This document shows positions 14,745 to 16,712 of a DNA stretch of 16,712 nt, one piece after another. The DNA is from an uncultured Oscillospiraceae bacterium (GTDB lineage Bacteria; Bacillota; Clostridia; Oscillospirales; Oscillospiraceae), in assembly GCA_934645175.1 (NCBI GenBank), contig CAKUDE010000040.1, positions 1 through 16,712 of the forward strand, read 5' to 3'. The notes beneath the pieces are model-generated. The model was given only the letters and a program-made list of their open reading frames with translations, made no database searches and was not told the origin of the DNA. How positions within the stretch are numbered: the stretch's first letter is position 1; each line of letters starts with the position of its first letter. The translations under genes and the position numbers were made by a program.

Positions 14745-16499
14745 TTATTTCTTTGTAATTACGCCAGAAACTGTAACGTTTTCACCGGTAATTAACTCGC
14801 CGTAGCACCCTGAACCGAAGTTGATTACAGTTCCGAGACCTGCAACGCTATTACCCCAACTATAGATTCCCCCATCAACAGTGACACCGGACATCGAAAC
14901 ATTTGTCGGATACTGGTAACTATTAGACCTGTTTCCAAGAACTAATGCATAAGCGGGGACTTCGTTACCGCTTTCCCATTGACGATTACTGTAGTCCTTG
15001 TCATTAATGCCATTCAGCACAGTCTTTGAAATCACGGTATTTTCAATTTTTGCAGAACCACCACGAATCATTAGTGCCTGCCGTTGCCCGGAGATCGTAC
15101 TATTCTTGATAAGCGTAGTTGAAGGGACATTAATCTGAACAGCAGTATTATCTTGATCACTTGAAGAAGTCTCGATAATTGAGTTGTCAATCAATATTGA
15201 AACACCACCATTGGCTGCATTTGAAGCATTCGTTGCAAGTGCATAAACTGAAGCGCTGATATGGGAATTCCTAACCTCAACATAAGCCGCATTCCCACGA
15301 GGATATAATCCATAAACCTTACAGTTAAGGGTTACTCCATCAAGCGTCAGAGAGTCGTTCGGGCCAGTAAAAATTGCAATGTTGCCTACACAATTCATCT
15401 CACCTTTGGTTGATCCGCTGTCAATAAAGGTCAATTTTTCAGTCGTATTCTGAGTGCTACCTACAACATCACAGTTAAATCCTGGGAATTTTAATTGATG
15501 TCCATTGATGTCAAATACAAGTTCTTTACCTGAAAGCTCAGTAGAAATTTCATTAAGCTGTTTATAATCCTTCATAAAAAGGACAGTTTGACCTGAAGAA
15601 GCATATCGAATTGCTTCACTCAATGATTGGAATCCTTTTTTTCCAACAAAAATCGGATACTCTGCATCAGACTCAGACACAAAAGCAGTCTGTTCATTTT
15701 CGATAGAAATCTTCCCTTCAGGAACAGAGATGGCTGAAGTTACGGCAGGGACAGAAGCCATGGCCTTGACATTAATTTCTACATTGTTTGCGTCGGCACC
15801 ATTGGGGATGTTAATCTGTGAAATCCGGGAACCATTCTCTGCAACAACGTGTCCGTACTTGAGGGAAATGCGCATAACATTTCCAAACTCATGGTAAGAG
15901 GCTGTCGCACATTTAACAATATCAACGAGGGACGCTGTGCCATAATGATACACAGTCGCATTGGCATTATCAACAGTCAGCGTGCCGCCGTTGGTACGGA
16001 TGGTAACGGTTGCATCGCCGTTATAGGTCATAGGAGCAATCCCCGTCGTATCACCGGCGTCGAAGCCGACGCTGACAGTGGTGGGAGCATCCTTAGCCTC
16101 GCCGATCCAGTAGATGGAGTAGGTCTGTGTCTCGGGCACCTTGTCATAAATCTTCCACTGATTGACGCTTCCGTTCTCGGTTTCCTTAACGAACTCGTCC
16201 TTGTCTGCGTCCCAGACGATCCAGGCCTCGGTCTGCTCCTTCGCGATGGTGGGCAGATCGTAGCCTGCGGCCTTCGCCGCCAGAACGGCGGAATGCGCCG
16301 TCTTGTGCTCGCCGTTGAGCGCCTTGTCGTTTGCCAGCGCAACGTTCAGATTGCGCAGCAGAGCCGTCGTGTTCGACTCGTTGGCTTTTTTGGTCAGATT
16401 GATGAAGGTCGGGATCAGGACGGCGGCCAGAATGGCGATCACCGCAATGACAATGACCAACTCAACGATCGTAAAGCCCTTTTTGCTTTGGGTTTTCAT
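14745..16499 (-). CDS. Prepilin-type protein with a beta-helix-like body
   Basis: A 584-aa secreted or surface protein. The N-terminus KKGFTIVELVIVIAVIAIL is a class III (type IV pilin) signal: prepilin peptidase would cut after Gly8, leaving a methylatable Phe and Glu5 (Glu13 here), followed by the hydrophobic assembly helix to about residue 31. Residues 32-180 resemble a small pilin/pseudopilin head. The rest (about 180-584) is rich in short beta, Gly, Asn and Ser patterns. From about 285 it has a SLSEAIRYASSGQTVLFMKD segment and then turns like LTLDGVTLNCKVYGLYPRG and KIENTVISKTVLNGI, as in right-handed parallel beta-helices. No pilus assembly genes are nearby. RBS AAGGAGAG precedes the ATG. 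The DNA for the body is much more AT-rich than that for the N-terminal part. Ligand or function is unknown. Confidence 0.88.
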   Translation of the reverse strand: MKTQSKKGFTIVELVIVIAVIAILAAVLIPTFINLTKKANESNTTALLRNLNVALANDKALNGEHKTAHSAVLAAKAAGYDLPTIAKEQTEAWIVWDADKDEFVKETENGSVNQWKIYDKVPETQTYSIYWIGEAKDAPTTVSVGFDAGDTTGIAPMTYNGDATVTIRTNGGTLTVDNANATVYHYGTASLVDIVKCATASYHEFGNVMRISLKYGHVVAENGSRISQINIPNGADANNVEINVKAMASVPAVTSAISVPEGKISIENEQTAFVSESDAEYPIFVGKKGFQSLSEAIRYASSGQTVLFMKDYKQLNEISTELSGKELVFDINGHQLKFPGFNCDVVGSTQNTTEKLTFIDSGSTKGEMNCVGNIAIFTGPNDSLTLDGVTLNCKVYGLYPRGNAAYVEVRNSHISASVYALATNASNAANGGVSILIDNSIIETSSSDQDNTAVQINVPSTTLIKNSTISGQRQALMIRGGSAKIENTVISKTVLNGINDKDYSNRQWESGNEVPAYALVLGNRSNSYQYPTNVSMSGVTVDGGIYSWGNSVAGLGTVINFGSGCYGELITGENVTVSGVITKK

Positions 16500-16533
16500 T
16501 GTGTTTGCTCTCCTTATTAAAATATGTATTTCA

Positions 16534-16547
16534 CACGCTGAAGCGTG
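16534..16547. repeat. Small hairpin upstream of the pilin-like gene
   Basis: CACGC (16534-16538) and GCGTG (16543-16547) flank TGAA, about 35 bases before the pilin-like start. It could lie in the 5' untranslated leader. No convincing promoter is visible between here and the gene. Confidence 0.4.
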
Positions 16548-16587
16548 GGAAACCCGAGATGATTGGGCACGAGATTGCCACTCCGTT

Positions 16588-16711
16588 AAGGCTCCCCTTG
16601 TGGCAAGGGGGGCTGTCAGCGAAGCTGACTGGGGGGATAGAACGTTGCGTTTTCAGCAACCCCTCCGTCACGGCTTCGCCGTGCCACCTCCCCTTACACA
16701 GGGGAGGCTTT
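16588..16711. repeat. MITE-like palindromic intergenic repeat
   Basis: A ~124-bp sequence begins AAGGCTCCCCTTGTG and ends CACAGGGGAGGCTTT, imperfect terminal inverted repeats of about 15 bp. It is built of nested hairpins: CCCCTT/AAGGGG near 16593-16610, GTCAGC/GCTGAC (16615-16620 with 16624-16629), central GTTGC/GCAAC (16644-16648 with 16656-16660), CACGGC/GCCGTG (16669-16674 with 16678-16683), and CCTCCCCT/AGGGGAGG at the right end. The symmetry is centred near 16650. No coding capacity. Similar palindromic units are dispersed in Oscillospiraceae genomes by my recollection. It may extend past the window edge. Confidence 0.75.
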
Positions 16712-16712
16712 G

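Noticed and set aside
15849..16520. 223-codon plus-strand open frame opposite the pilin-like gene
   Set aside because: Antisense of the pilin N-terminus, whose prepilin motif and ribosome binding site are unmistakable.
16588..16711. CRISPR array at the right edge
   Set aside because: The repeats are inverted hairpins within one palindromic unit, not regularly spaced direct repeats, and no cas genes are present.

Overview
The window looks like a chromosomal segment of a mid-GC, low-to-moderate AT member of the Bacillota, most likely a gut clostridium of the Oscillospiraceae type. The evidence is indirect: clostridial-style paired serine recombinases, a CwlD-like sporulation amidase, Gram-positive promoters and Shine-Dalgarno sites, a tmRNA tag ending YALAA, and a palindromic repeat of a kind I associate with Oscillospiraceae genomes. 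Genus cannot be fixed from the sequence alone.

Positions 1-3824 are the right-hand end of a mobile element. After a terminator (31-71) comes a tightly overlapping cassette: a helix-turn-helix/zinc-finger protein (130-525), a small SHOCT-like protein (518-754), and two large serine recombinases of 428 and 528 aa (739-2025, 2010-3596), closed by a terminator. A palindrome- and repeat-rich stretch (3621-3766) separates the recombinases from the 3' end of ssrA, a plausible attachment region.

Positions 3825-5291 (minus strand) hold a compact smpB - cyclophilin - ssrA unit: both partners of trans-translation ribosome rescue plus a peptidyl-prolyl isomerase. The inferred tmRNA tag is (A)DNNNYALAA.

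Positions 5367-13053 (plus strand) hold housekeeping transcription units with recognisable promoters and terminators: a membrane-anchored putative beta-propeller protein of unknown role; cwlD-radA (cortex amidase and recombination/repair ATPase); and prfA - tsaC - coaE/M18 (release factor 1, tRNA t6A synthesis, dephospho-CoA kinase and an aminopeptidase), whose reading frames overlap by 4 bases. The coaE and M18 aminopeptidase frames are continuous, giving a 662-codon fusion with a strong internal ribosome binding site.

Positions 13123-14637 hold monocistronic asnS. It converges on a 584-aa minus-strand protein (14745-16499) that joins a type IV pilin-type N-terminus, GC-rich like the chromosome, to a strikingly AT-rich beta-helix-like body. 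The window ends in a MITE-like palindromic repeat (16588-16711).

The most noteworthy points are the recombinase module abutting ssrA, the coaE-M18 run-on frame, and the mosaic pilin/beta-helix gene.
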